Source: Candidatus Brocadiia bacterium
GTDB taxonomy: Bacteria; Planctomycetota; MHYJ01; WSZJ01
Direction of reading: 5' to 3'
Assembly: GCA_013360825.1 (NCBI GenBank)
Contig: JABWAY010000008.1
Location: 1-26,401, forward strand
Length of the DNA: 26,401 nucleotides
Part shown: piece by piece, positions 15,316 to 22,353 of the stretch
Layout of the letters: each line of letters opens with the position of its first letter
Numbering within the stretch: the first letter of the stretch is position 1
Program-made: the position numbers and the translations under genes
The notes under the pieces: generated by a model
Told to the model about the DNA's origin: nothing
The model's input: only the letters and a program-made list of their open reading frames with translations
Databases searched by the model: none

Positions 15316-15674
15316 CCGGCTCCGGGATCGCTCTCGCCTTCTTCGGGATCGGCGGTGTGTTCTTCTTCGTCTTCATCGTGAAAGCGATCCGTCGGGGGAT
15401 CGCAGCCGTGGAGGCGCAGGAGGAGGCGGCGACGCGGAAACGGGCCCAGGAGCGGGAGTCCGAGGCGATGGCGCAGGCGGTGCGCGAGAGGCATCGGGGA
15501 CCGACCCGTCAGGTCGAGGATTCCGTGGCGGCCCAGGCGCCGGGCGCGAACCCTTACGGATACGAAGCCCTGGCCTGCCTCACGCCGATGCAGCGGCGGT
15601 TCATCATGGCCGAACTGCTCGGGGCGCCGGTTGCGCTCAAGGACGACGGGGAGTCCGACTGCGCCGCCCTCTGA
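15312..15674 (+). CDS. Second small membrane-anchored protein of the FloA operon, function unknown
   Basis: This 120-residue protein starts at ATG 15312, which overlaps the preceding stop. A GTG three codons earlier is possible but less likely. It has one N-terminal membrane segment (about 5-24), a charged helical region (25-62, EAQEEAATRKRAQERE) and a short linker. A conserved-looking C-terminus, PMQRRFIMAELLGAPVALKD, lies at about 92-111. The segment from Glu101 to Asp111 matches the ending of the preceding protein. No family recognised. Same architecture and coupling as its neighbour: membrane anchor, charged helix, terminal motif. Confidence 0.75.
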   Translation: MTGSGIALAFFGIGGVFFFVFIVKAIRRGIAAVEAQEEAATRKRAQERESEAMAQAVRERHRGPTRQVEDSVAAQAPGANPYGYEALACLTPMQRRFIMAELLGAPVALKDDGESDCAAL

Positions 15675-15680
15675 GGATGA

Positions 15681-15697
15681 GCCGGCAGTCCGCCGGC
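15681..15697. terminator. Short hairpin between convergent genes
   Basis: GCCGGC (15681-15686) and GCCGGC (15692-15697) pair around a 5-base loop. A second small hairpin (GCCGA/TCGGC, 15698-15709) and a longer-looped one (CCGGGTG with CACCCGG, about 15717-15744) follow. The location in the 93 bp between the convergent FloA-operon end and the DUF3299 gene suggests termination in both directions. No T-run is present. Confidence 0.35.
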
Positions 15698-15767
15698 GCC
15701 GATTTCGGCAACCCGCCCGGGTGACTCCCGTCCCTTCCCACCCGGTCCTGCCGCGGACCGCGACGGT

Positions 15768-16541
15768 TCAGCGCACCTCGACCTTCACCGCCCTCATTCT
15801 GTAGACGCTGGTCACCCACCCGTCCTTGATCTCCTCCCCGACCTCCAGCACCCCGAGGGCGGAGACCGGTTTGTACTCCGGCTCCACCGGCGGGGAGTCG
15901 GCGGTCATGTTCACGACGACCCACTCGTTGACCTGCGGTGCGACGCCGAAGCAGCACTGCATCGGGCTCCGGAGGAGCAGGAACTGCGTGACCCGGTCCT
16001 CTTCCATTTCGGTCGGGAGCATGTATCCCGTCACGGCGACCTTCCTGCCGCTGAGCGAGAGGATGTCGGCCGGGATCTGCTCCTTGCGCGGCTGGGCGGA
16101 CTCCCCGGTCTGCTTCGGCGGGGGGACGTAGGTGTAGTTCGCGAGCACCTCGAAGCCGAGATCGGGGTACTCCGCGAGCGACGCCGCGTCGCGTTTGGCG
16201 AGCGTGGACGCATCGACGCCGTGCTGTTCCTTCGGGCCGCCGTTGGGGCTGGTGGCATCCCCTCCGGGCTGGCCCTCGTCCGGGATGCCGACCCGGTCGG
16301 GATTGGCCGGCACCAGCCCGGTCGTGTTCTTCGGCTCTCCCTCCGGCGTCACGGGGGAGTTGATCGGCTTCCCCTTGACCACCAGAGGAAACTTCTCCCG
16401 CGGGTCCTGTCCCTGCGGCTTCTTCTCGGATTTCCAGACGCCGAACGCGGTCAACCCGCAGAACAGGGCGATGCCGAGGGCCGCGATCATGTCGAGGCGC
16501 GTCCGGGAGGCCGGGGGATCCTGCTTGGGTGCGCTGGCCAT
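15768..16541 (-). CDS. DUF3299 protein, membrane-anchored
   Basis: This 257-residue protein has one N-terminal membrane segment (about 18-36), a Pro/Gly/Asn-rich linker (40-110) and a C-terminal domain (about 120-257). GYMLP (172-176), QFLLLRSP and CCFG (Cys196-Cys197, 196-199) match the DUF3299 family. DUF3299 proteins are periplasmic and of unknown biochemistry; the Cys pair could bind metal or form a disulfide. It begins 2 bp after the His-rich protein's stop, in an operon with an ABC transporter pair. As I recall, DUF3299 occurs with the same partners in ZrgABCDE-type zinc acquisition operons. It is the last gene of the minus-strand run. Confidence 0.82.
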   Translation of the reverse strand: MASAPKQDPPASRTRLDMIAALGIALFCGLTAFGVWKSEKKPQGQDPREKFPLVVKGKPINSPVTPEGEPKNTTGLVPANPDRVGIPDEGQPGGDATSPNGGPKEQHGVDASTLAKRDAASLAEYPDLGFEVLANYTYVPPPKQTGESAQPRKEQIPADILSLSGRKVAVTGYMLPTEMEEDRVTQFLLLRSPMQCCFGVAPQVNEWVVVNMTADSPPVEPEYKPVSALGVLEVGEEIKDGWVTSVYRMRAVKVEVR

Positions 16542-16543
16542 GG

Positions 16544-17095
16544 CTACTTGCCCTCCTTGTGATCGTCGTCGTGATCGTGGTCATGATCGTGATCGTGATC
16601 ATGGTCGTCGTGATCGCCTTCGTTTCCCTTCGGGAAGTTGAACTCCACCTTCTCATACGTCTTTCCCTGGATCTCAATCGCCACCACCTCGCCGTCCCAC
16701 TCCTTCGCGTCCTTCAGCTCGTCCAGCTTCACCGCGAACTCGCTGGTGTCCCCGACCTTCTCCCCCGTCAGCGCGCGGGCCACCGCCTTCAGGGTCACCG
16801 AGGTGGTCTTCCGTTCCGCTCCTTCTTCCGAGGCCGGCCAGAGGATGCGGATCACGACGGTCTCCTGCTTCACACGGATCGCCTTCTCGGCCTCGCCGTC
16901 CAGGACGTAGAGCGTGAGCGCTCCGGTCTTCGGGTCCAGCACCAGCTCGACGTGGGCCGCCTCGTCGCCGAAGACCACGAGCGTCCCGCCGTGCGGCGCA
17001 TGGTGCTCGTGCCCGCCCTCCTCCTTGTCCTCCGCGCGCGCCGGGAGAACCAGGGCCGCCGCGACTGCCAGTCCGAACCCGATGATCGTCTTCAT
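16544..17095 (-). CDS. His-rich periplasmic metal-binding protein
   Basis: This 183-residue protein has a signal peptide (1-21, ending ARA). Next comes a His cluster HEHHAPHGG (29-37), then a beta-rich domain (about 38-155) beginning TLVVFGDEAAHVELVLD, and finally a His/Asp tail (161-179) holding eight histidines alternating with aspartate. Such tails bind Zn, Cu, Ni or Co. The layout (short N-terminal His cluster, beta domain, His-rich segment) resembles the zinc-binding ZrgA/DUF2796-type proteins, though sequence identity cannot be judged here. AAGGAG (complement of 17104-17109) lies 8 bases before the ATG at 17095. It sits between the ABC permease (29 bp upstream) and DUF3299 (2 bp downstream), so it is probably the periplasmic metal carrier of the transporter. 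Confidence 0.82.
   Translation of the reverse strand: MKTIIGFGLAVAAALVLPARAEDKEEGGHEHHAPHGGTLVVFGDEAAHVELVLDPKTGALTLYVLDGEAEKAIRVKQETVVIRILWPASEEGAERKTTSVTLKAVARALTGEKVGDTSEFAVKLDELKDAKEWDGEVVAIEIQGKTYEKVEFNFPKGNEGDHDDHDHDHDHDHDHDDDHKEGK
16559..16615 (-). repeat. In-frame short repeats encoding the His-Asp tail
   Basis: The coding strand repeats CAYGAY-type hexamers (variants of CACGAT and CATGAC) for about 57 bp, encoding alternating His and Asp. The unit is a multiple of three, so changes in copy number would lengthen or shorten the metal-binding tail without a frameshift. Confidence 0.7.
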
Positions 17096-17124
17096 TTGGA
17101 CGTCTCCTTGCCCCTGTGAGTTCA

Positions 17125-18384
17125 CTAAGAAACGGGCGAAAGATTCTCCGCCACGTCGGTCCGATACGCGTTGAACGCCGGCACGATCCCGACGATCGCC
17201 CCGAGCACGAGCATCCCCGCCGGGGCGATCGCCAGCGCCGGATGCCACTGCGTCAGTTCCAGCACGACTCCCGTCTGGTCCCGGATCACGACCGCCGCGC
17301 CGGCCAGGATCCCCATCTGCACGACCCACCCCAGGATTCCCCCGAGCCCGGCGATCAGCGCGGCCTCCGTGACGATCGTCGTGAAAATCACCCGGCGCTT
17401 CGCCCCCAGCGCCCTCAGGATCGCGAAATCGCGGCGCCGCTCGTTCATCGAGTTGTAGATCGAGGCCAGGATCGACCCCGCGCTGACGAGGACGACCAGG
17501 TAGGCGACAAGGGCAAGGACCCGGTCGACCCAGCCCATCTTGTCGAAGTACTCCGCCATCACCTTCGAGATCGGCCACGCCAGCGTCGCCGCCTTCCCCT
17601 GCCGGTTGATCATCTGGTCGAACTGGAACCCCGCCATCGGCGACCGGAACTTCAGCATCACCGCGCTCACTTCCTTGTGCTCGTCCGGAATCTCCGACCC
17701 GGCCTCCGGCTTGAACTCCGTGCCCGTCCCCCGGAGCACGTGCCCCCCCATCCGGAAAATCCCCTCGATCGGGATCCAGATCACACGGTCGGACGGCGAA
17801 TTCGTGGGCTTGAGCACGCCGGTCACCACGTACTTCTCCGCGTGCTTCATCTTCGGGTCGTAGACCAGCCCGTGGTACGGGTTGAGCGTCGAGCCGACCC
17901 GGAGCCCCGTCTTCTCGGCGACGACGCTTCCGATCACCGCCTCGCGGAGCGCGGGGTCGAAGAAGCGGCCTCCTTCGGTGCACTCGAAGCGGACGCCCTT
18001 ACGGTATTCGAAGCGGGTGAACAGTTCCTCGGTCGTGCCGACGAGGCGGTATCCCTGGTAGTTGTCCCCGACGGCGTAGGGGATGGCGAGTTCGACGCGG
18101 GAGTCTTCGGCGATCTCCCGGTACATCTCCCACGGGATGTTCCCGGGGGAGGTTTCCAGGTGGAAAACGGAGTTCAGGATCAGCTGGAGCTGGCTTCCGC
18201 GGGCGCCGAGGACGGCGTCGAACCCCGCCGGGCCGCCGACGAACGCGGCATGCGTCTGCTGCTTGATGGAGAAGACGGCCATGACCAGCCCGGCCGCGAG
18301 GGCTGCGGAGAGGACGGTGACGACGGTGGACAGGACATGCTGCCGGAGCGACCGGCCGACGATTTTCAGCAGACCGAGGATCAT
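17125..18384 (-). CDS. ABC transporter permease, FtsX/MacB type
   Basis: This 419-residue permease has one N-terminal membrane segment (about 17-40), a large extracytoplasmic domain (about 45-285) and three C-terminal segments in an FtsX domain. The last part contains MNERRRDFAILRALGAKRR, the cytoplasmic coupling loop typical of FtsX/LolC/MacB-type permeases. The start at 18384 overlaps the stop of the ATPase gene (ATGA), so the two are coupled. MacB-type pairs do not usually import small solutes through a channel; they move lipoproteins, export substrates or drive periplasmic work. With a His-rich periplasmic protein and DUF3299 directly downstream, the arrangement matches Zrg-type zinc systems as I remember them. 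Lipoprotein release or export remains an alternative. Confidence 0.88.
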   Translation of the reverse strand: MILGLLKIVGRSLRQHVLSTVVTVLSAALAAGLVMAVFSIKQQTHAAFVGGPAGFDAVLGARGSQLQLILNSVFHLETSPGNIPWEMYREIAEDSRVELAIPYAVGDNYQGYRLVGTTEELFTRFEYRKGVRFECTEGGRFFDPALREAVIGSVVAEKTGLRVGSTLNPYHGLVYDPKMKHAEKYVVTGVLKPTNSPSDRVIWIPIEGIFRMGGHVLRGTGTEFKPEAGSEIPDEHKEVSAVMLKFRSPMAGFQFDQMINRQGKAATLAWPISKVMAEYFDKMGWVDRVLALVAYLVVLVSAGSILASIYNSMNERRRDFAILRALGAKRRVIFTTIVTEAALIAGLGGILGWVVQMGILAGAAVVIRDQTGVVLELTQWHPALAIAPAGMLVLGAIVGIVPAFNAYRTDVAENLSPVS

Positions 18385-19076
18385 CGCGGACCTCCCGTCG
18401 TGGCGGCGGGTTGCGCGGCCCGGTTGATGTCGGAGAGCTGGAAGCGGAGCGGGAACGAGTCGAGGATCCCGGTGTCGTGGGAGACGAGGAGGAGGGCGGC
18501 GCCGGATTCGCGGCAGACCTCGCGGATCAGAGCCAGGCACTCGCGTGCATTCTGGGGGTCAAGGTTGCCGGTCGGCTCGTCCGCGAGGACGAGGCGGGGT
18601 TTGTTGGCGAGCGCCCGCGCGATCGCGACCCGCTGCTGCTGGCCGACCGAGAGCTGGCGCGGGCGGTAGTCCGCGCGGTCGGTGAGGCCGACCCGGCCGA
18701 TCAGGTGCGCCGCATGAGCCCGGTCCACGCCGCGCCCGAACATCATCCCGAGCTCGATGTTCTCCCGCGCCGTGAATCCCTGGAGGAGATTGAAGGTCTG
18801 GAAGACGTACCCGATCTCGCGCGCCCGGAGCGAGTCCCGTGCGGGCTCGGAGACCTCGGTCATCGAGGCGTCGCCGATCCGGATCGATCCGGAGTCCGCA
18901 CGCAGGATCCCCGCGATCAGGTTCAGGAGCGTCGTCTTGCCGCTTCCCGACCCCCCGGCCAGCGCGGCCTGCGCGCCGGATTCGAGGTCGAACTTCGGGA
19001 CGTCGACGACGGCAGACTCCGTCCCGTCGGGGGCGGTGTATGACTTTTTCAGGTCACGGATCTGGAGGACAGGCAC
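18381..19076 (-). CDS. ABC transporter ATP-binding protein, LolD/MacB type
   Basis: This 231-residue ATPase has all nucleotide-binding motifs: Walker A GGSGSGKTT (41-49), Q-loop Gln93 in FQTFNLL, signature LSVGQQQR (142-149), Walker B LVLADEPTG (162-170) and switch His200. The signature is LSVGQ rather than the usual LSGGQ, a mild variant. FQTFNLL is typical of the LolD/MacB/FtsE branch, which fits its FtsX-type partner. The start is GTG at 19076 with GGAG six bases upstream. It is translationally coupled to the permease and follows a Cys-rich secreted protein by 78 bp. Confidence 0.92.
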   Translation of the reverse strand: MPVLQIRDLKKSYTAPDGTESAVVDVPKFDLESGAQAALAGGSGSGKTTLLNLIAGILRADSGSIRIGDASMTEVSEPARDSLRAREIGYVFQTFNLLQGFTARENIELGMMFGRGVDRAHAAHLIGRVGLTDRADYRPRQLSVGQQQRVAIARALANKPRLVLADEPTGNLDPQNARECLALIREVCRESGAALLLVSHDTGILDSFPLRFQLSDINRAAQPAATTGGPR

Positions 19077-19154
19077 GGCGGTCTCCGGCGCAGGAGGGAG
19101 GGTTCCCGCGAGGGAACCCGGCAGGTCGCGCGCGGGAGGAGCCCCGCGCCCCGG

Positions 19155-19538
19155 TCAGACCGTCGCCGGGGGACCGTTCGCCGGAGGGAGCGCCACGCCC
19201 GCGACGTTCAGCGGACCGGCTGCAGGGGAGGGAAGAACCGACTCCCCGCACGCCATGGTTGCAGGATCTGCGGGAGCCGGGACCGCACAGACGCTCGTCT
19301 TCCCCACCACGCACAGCGCACAGGCCTGGGGGCACGATCCGTCCGTCCCGACCCCGATTTCGGCCTGCTCCCCGGGCGCCGGACAGCAGGCGTCCTGGAA
19401 GACCTGAACTCCCCGGGCCTGCGGAAGGTGCAGCACCGCGTGCGCCTGGGCCGCCGTCCACAGCTCGAGACAGACCACCGCCGCGAGCAGGAGAACCCGC
19501 CCGGCGGCCTTCCGGAAGTGTCCGAGGGACAGCGTCAT
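19155..19538 (-). CDS. Small Cys-rich exported protein, function unknown
   Basis: This 127-residue protein has an N-terminal basic/hydrophobic signal sequence (about 1-33, cleavage probably after AQAHA). The mature part has seven cysteines within and after CCPAPGEQ and CPQACALCVVGKTSVC. The CPxxCALC arrangement is reminiscent of the DUF2946 group and other small exported metal-handling proteins, but the match is too short for assignment. The C-terminal third is Pro/Ala-rich. No Shine-Dalgarno sequence is obvious before ATG 19538. An imperfect palindrome lies 6-23 bases upstream of the start. As the first gene before the ABC pair it probably opens that transcription unit. A metal-binding role is inferred from the cysteines and context. 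Confidence 0.65.
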   Translation of the reverse strand: MTLSLGHFRKAAGRVLLLAAVVCLELWTAAQAHAVLHLPQARGVQVFQDACCPAPGEQAEIGVGTDGSCPQACALCVVGKTSVCAVPAPADPATMACGESVLPSPAAGPLNVAGVALPPANGPPATV

Positions 19539-19543
19539 GTTGA

Positions 19544-19561
19544 GATCACGTTATCGCAATC
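19544..19561. promoter_or_regulatory. Imperfect palindrome upstream of the ABC/metal operon
   Basis: GATCACGTTATCGCAATC reads the same on both strands at 12 of 18 positions. It sits just upstream of the Cys-rich gene's start. A direct repeat ATCACG-N8-ATCACG overlaps it. A metal-responsive repressor site (Fur/Zur family) is possible; no consensus match is claimed. Confidence 0.3.
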
Positions 19562-19609
19562 ACGGGGAGCGGAGCAAGCCCGATCTGCGCTTCAGCAGCT
19601 CCACGATGC

Positions 19610-20005
19610 TCAGCGGTGCAGCCGCCACTTGCGGCCATCGCCGGTCGGCACCAGTTTCAACGCAGTCCCCACCCTCTTTATTTCCATGATGGACCCTTCC
19701 CCCGTCCCCTGCTTCACGGACCACTCGATCAGGACGCGGTTCCCGTCGACGCAGAACTGGGCGCAGGGGACCTGGAGGAGGGCGGGTGGGGCGGCGAGGC
19801 GGCGGGGGAGGCCGCGCGTGAACGACCACGCACCGGTGCGCGTGCCGGCGCAGTAGCCGTGGGTCCAGTCCGCGCCGTCGTACTCCACGACGGTCCAGGC
19901 GGCGGCGGACCGGGAGCGGAGGGCGGCGGCGACGGCGCGCGCGATGCGGAGTCCCCCCGGAATCCGGCGGATGGGCGGCAGTCGCCGTTCGGGCCGTGGG
20001 GGCAT
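19610..20005 (-). CDS. Small hypothetical protein downstream of DUF1294
   Basis: The 131 residues have no family I recognise. The first ~30 are Arg/Pro-rich. The remainder (about 35-131) has a balanced composition and looks like a real beta-rich domain: AWTVVEYDGADWTHGYCAG, then QVPCAQFCVDGNRVLIEWSVKQ. Three Cys (in HGYCAG and PCAQFC) are present. There is no signal peptide or membrane segment. The ATG at 20005 has GGAG about nine bases upstream, and the gene begins 16 bp after the DUF1294 stop, so the two are probably cotranscribed. Confidence 0.6.
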   Translation of the reverse strand: MPPRPERRLPPIRRIPGGLRIARAVAAALRSRSAAAWTVVEYDGADWTHGYCAGTRTGAWSFTRGLPRRLAAPPALLQVPCAQFCVDGNRVLIEWSVKQGTGEGSIMEIKRVGTALKLVPTGDGRKWRLHR

Positions 20006-20021
20006 GACGCCGTGTCTCCGA

Positions 20022-20768
20022 TCAGGCGGGGGCGACGGGATCCCAGCCCGGCAGGCGCCCGCGCAGTCCCTGCCGGCTCAGCCAGATCTCATTGAAGACG
20101 ACGAGGACGGCGCCCGAAGCGAGGATTCCCCAGCGGAGGTGGCGCCCGGCGTCGTGCGGCCAGTCCTTCCAGTTCTCGAAAAGGTACACGCTGCCGAGCG
20201 AGGCCGACAGGAAAACGAGCAGGGCGGCGGAGAGGAAGCCGAGGTAGCGCGCGCGGTCGCGTGGCGCGGGGCGGGCGGCGAGGATCCCGCGGAGAACGGC
20301 CAGGTTCCACCAGAGAAGGGAGAACAGGCAGATTCCCCAGCGGATGTCGTTGGCGATCGACCCCGTGGAGGGGAGTGCGAACGCCGTGAAGGCCGCTTCG
20401 GCCGCGGCCCAGAAGCACAGGCGGAGCTGGAAGATCCATTTCGATGTCTTGTGCCGCCAGATCCGCATGGCGAGGAGTGCGCCGGGGAGGCCTCCGAGGA
20501 CGACGAGGTAGACCAGCGTCTTCTCCGGGAGGCGGAGGTCGCCGCGCTCGGCGCGCCCCCGGTCTTCCCGGAAGGCGAGCATCGTGATCAGGTTGACGAA
20601 GAACAGCACCGCGGCGAGCTTGAACCAGACCCGCTCGGGGTGCTTCCGGTCGGTGTCGAGGAAGAACACCTCAGCGCCGTCCATCGCGAACCAGGCGACG
20701 AGCGGCAGGATCCAGAGGATCCAGTAGATCTTGTTGAGGGACCAGAACGGGGGTGTCTGCGCCGGCAT
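20022..20768 (-). CDS. DUF1294-containing integral membrane protein
   Basis: This 248-residue membrane protein has hydrophobic segments at about 13-29, 50-65, 85-102, 117-133, 143-160, 176-196 and 212-228. The central block, FFVNLITMLAF (56-66) followed by RLPEKTLVYLVVLGG (79-93), GALLAMRIWRHK (96-107) and WIF (111-113), is the DUF1294 pattern, including the RHKT sequence. DUF1294 is usually a stand-alone ~90-residue membrane domain or a fusion to a cold-shock domain; here it lies inside a larger protein. Function unknown. The frame is open further upstream, but the ATG at 20768 directly precedes the first membrane helix and is the only sensible start; its ribosome binding site is weak. It lies 88 bp after the porin gene on the same strand. 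Confidence 0.75.
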   Translation of the reverse strand: MPAQTPPFWSLNKIYWILWILPLVAWFAMDGAEVFFLDTDRKHPERVWFKLAAVLFFVNLITMLAFREDRGRAERGDLRLPEKTLVYLVVLGGLPGALLAMRIWRHKTSKWIFQLRLCFWAAAEAAFTAFALPSTGSIANDIRWGICLFSLLWWNLAVLRGILAARPAPRDRARYLGFLSAALLVFLSASLGSVYLFENWKDWPHDAGRHLRWGILASGAVLVVFNEIWLSRQGLRGRLPGWDPVAPA

Positions 20769-20856
20769 GGGGGCATGGTGCCGCGGCGCCGGGCGGTGCG
20801 TGAACGAAATTACTCGGGTCGCGGCGTCCGGCCGGAGCGGGGCGGCGAGGCGCGGC

Positions 20857-22185
20857 TCAGTGCCTGTGGGCGCCGTGCCGCCCGAGCTGCACCTCCACCT
20901 GAAGGGAGAACTGGTGCTCCATGCGGTCGTTCGGGAGGTGGGAGGCGTGGTCGAGGTCATACTGCAGGCGGATCCGGCACAAATGTGTCATGTGCCAGCT
21001 GAGCGCCGGGGAGAACCGCCAGCGTGCGTTGTGTCCCGGATCCTCGTTCCGGAATTCCCCGACGGCGCGGTCCACGCGCAGTCCGGCCGTCCATCGTTCG
21101 GCGAAACCGACGACGACCTGCGCGTACGCCCCCCAGTCCTGGAACCACTCGTGCCGGTACTCCGTCCCGCCACCGTCGTCGGCGGCCGCGCGCTCGTACC
21201 GCCGCACGAGAAATTCAGCCTGGAACTCGACGAAAGGCCACCCGTGGGCGTTCTCATGCGGGGTCCACCGGAACAGCGCGTCGGCGCCGAACAGCGTCGT
21301 GTCCGCGCGCGTTCCCGTTCCGTTCGGGCCGTGCGCGCAGGAGAGGCCGAAGCGTGCGGTCGCGGCTTCTTTGAAGTCCGCGCCGGCCTCGATCCGTCCG
21401 AGATACAGCAGGTCCCGCCAGCTGCGGACTTCGCGCGCGATCGGGGTCGCGGGAAGCGGCCCTTCCTCACCCCGGTCCGAGATAAAGGACCAGGTGCCGT
21501 GCCCGGAGTTTGCGTTGTAGATGCCGACGAGCGGCTCGAAGAAAAAGGGAAGGGGGGCCCGCCAGGCCAGGCGCGCGCCCTGGGACCGCAGCCCGTCCTC
21601 GCCGAGGAACCGTGTGGCCACGACCGGCGCGTTCACGAACCTCCAGGTGTGGGCATGTCCGGTGTTGAACCGGCCGAACGCCAGATTCATGTGCCCGCCG
21701 CGGACCTCCAACCCTCCCGGCAGTCCCGTGGTCGTGAAGAACGCTTCCTCCAGCTCGAATTCACTCTCTCCCTCCGAGTCCACGACCCACGTCGTATGGA
21801 TCTCCGCCGTGAAGTGCGGATCCACGGCCCCCTGGGCGGACAGTTCGGCGTTCTGAAGCGTGAAACCGCGGACGTGCGGATCATGGTGATGGGCGTTCAG
21901 GCGGCCGATCTCGTCCGTGCGCGCGGTAGACCAGGTGCCGACCATCAGGAGGTCGAGGGACAGTTCCAGCAGCTGTGCCCGCAGACCTCCTCCGAGGTCG
22001 CCGGACCACAGTTCCCCGTCGCGGTGCTCCTCCCCCTCGTGGTGATGATGGGCCGGCGGCTGCGACTTCTCGATCTGTTCAAGTCTCCGCAGGGCCTCGT
22101 CGAGATCCCGGCGGAGTTTCTCGACCTCCGACTCCCCGGCGAGGGCGGATCCGGCTGCCAGGACGATCAGAATCAGGGTGCGCAT
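20857..22185 (-). CDS. His-rich outer-membrane porin-like protein, probably metal-related
   Basis: This 442-residue protein has a signal peptide (1-16, ending ALA), a coiled-coil-like segment (17-40), a His cluster AHHHHEGEEH (45-54) and a long beta-strand-rich part. Alternating aromatic strands suggest an outer-membrane barrel, and the last strand reads FSLQVEVQLG. More His clusters occur at HHHDPH (99-104), GHAHTW and the C-terminal HGAHRH. Blocks such as NAELSAQGAVDPH, ELEEAFFTT and HTWRFVNAPVV resemble proteins that databases often label zinc-regulated outer-membrane receptors, as I recall. No TonB plug domain is visible, so passive or facilitated metal entry is more likely than TonB-driven uptake. 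AGGAGAG precedes the ATG at 22185. It opens the minus-strand run that contains the zinc-type ABC operon. Confidence 0.75.
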   Translation of the reverse strand: MRTLILIVLAAGSALAGESEVEKLRRDLDEALRRLEQIEKSQPPAHHHHEGEEHRDGELWSGDLGGGLRAQLLELSLDLLMVGTWSTARTDEIGRLNAHHHDPHVRGFTLQNAELSAQGAVDPHFTAEIHTTWVVDSEGESEFELEEAFFTTTGLPGGLEVRGGHMNLAFGRFNTGHAHTWRFVNAPVVATRFLGEDGLRSQGARLAWRAPLPFFFEPLVGIYNANSGHGTWSFISDRGEEGPLPATPIAREVRSWRDLLYLGRIEAGADFKEAATARFGLSCAHGPNGTGTRADTTLFGADALFRWTPHENAHGWPFVEFQAEFLVRRYERAAADDGGGTEYRHEWFQDWGAYAQVVVGFAERWTAGLRVDRAVGEFRNEDPGHNARWRFSPALSWHMTHLCRIRLQYDLDHASHLPNDRMEHQFSLQVEVQLGRHGAHRH

Positions 22186-22233
22186 GCCAACTCTCCTGTC
22201 GGAAACGGGGAAGCATCCGGCGTTCAGGATACG

Positions 22234-22257
22234 ATATTAAGACTGCAGTATCATTAT
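22234..22257. promoter_or_regulatory. AT-rich imperfect palindrome in a divergent promoter region
   Basis: The arms ATATTAAGA (22234-22242) and TATCATTAT (22249-22257) flank a central CTGCAG. Nine of 12 positions per half-site are complementary. Size and AT-richness fit a Fur/Zur-family operator, and it lies between the His-rich porin (starting 22185, minus) and the CBS protein gene (starting 22354, plus). It could control either or both. Confidence 0.4.
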
Positions 22258-22353
22258 GACCGTGTCAAGAACATCCCGGATCTACGACCAGTTTCCCTTT
22301 GCGCCGGCCGCCGCGGCGTGGAACCATGCCGGCCTACCCTTCGGAGATTCCCC

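Noticed and set aside
16559..16615. His-Asp repeat considered as a CRISPR-like or non-coding repeat
   Set aside because: The units are in frame, vary only at synonymous positions and encode a metal-binding tail.
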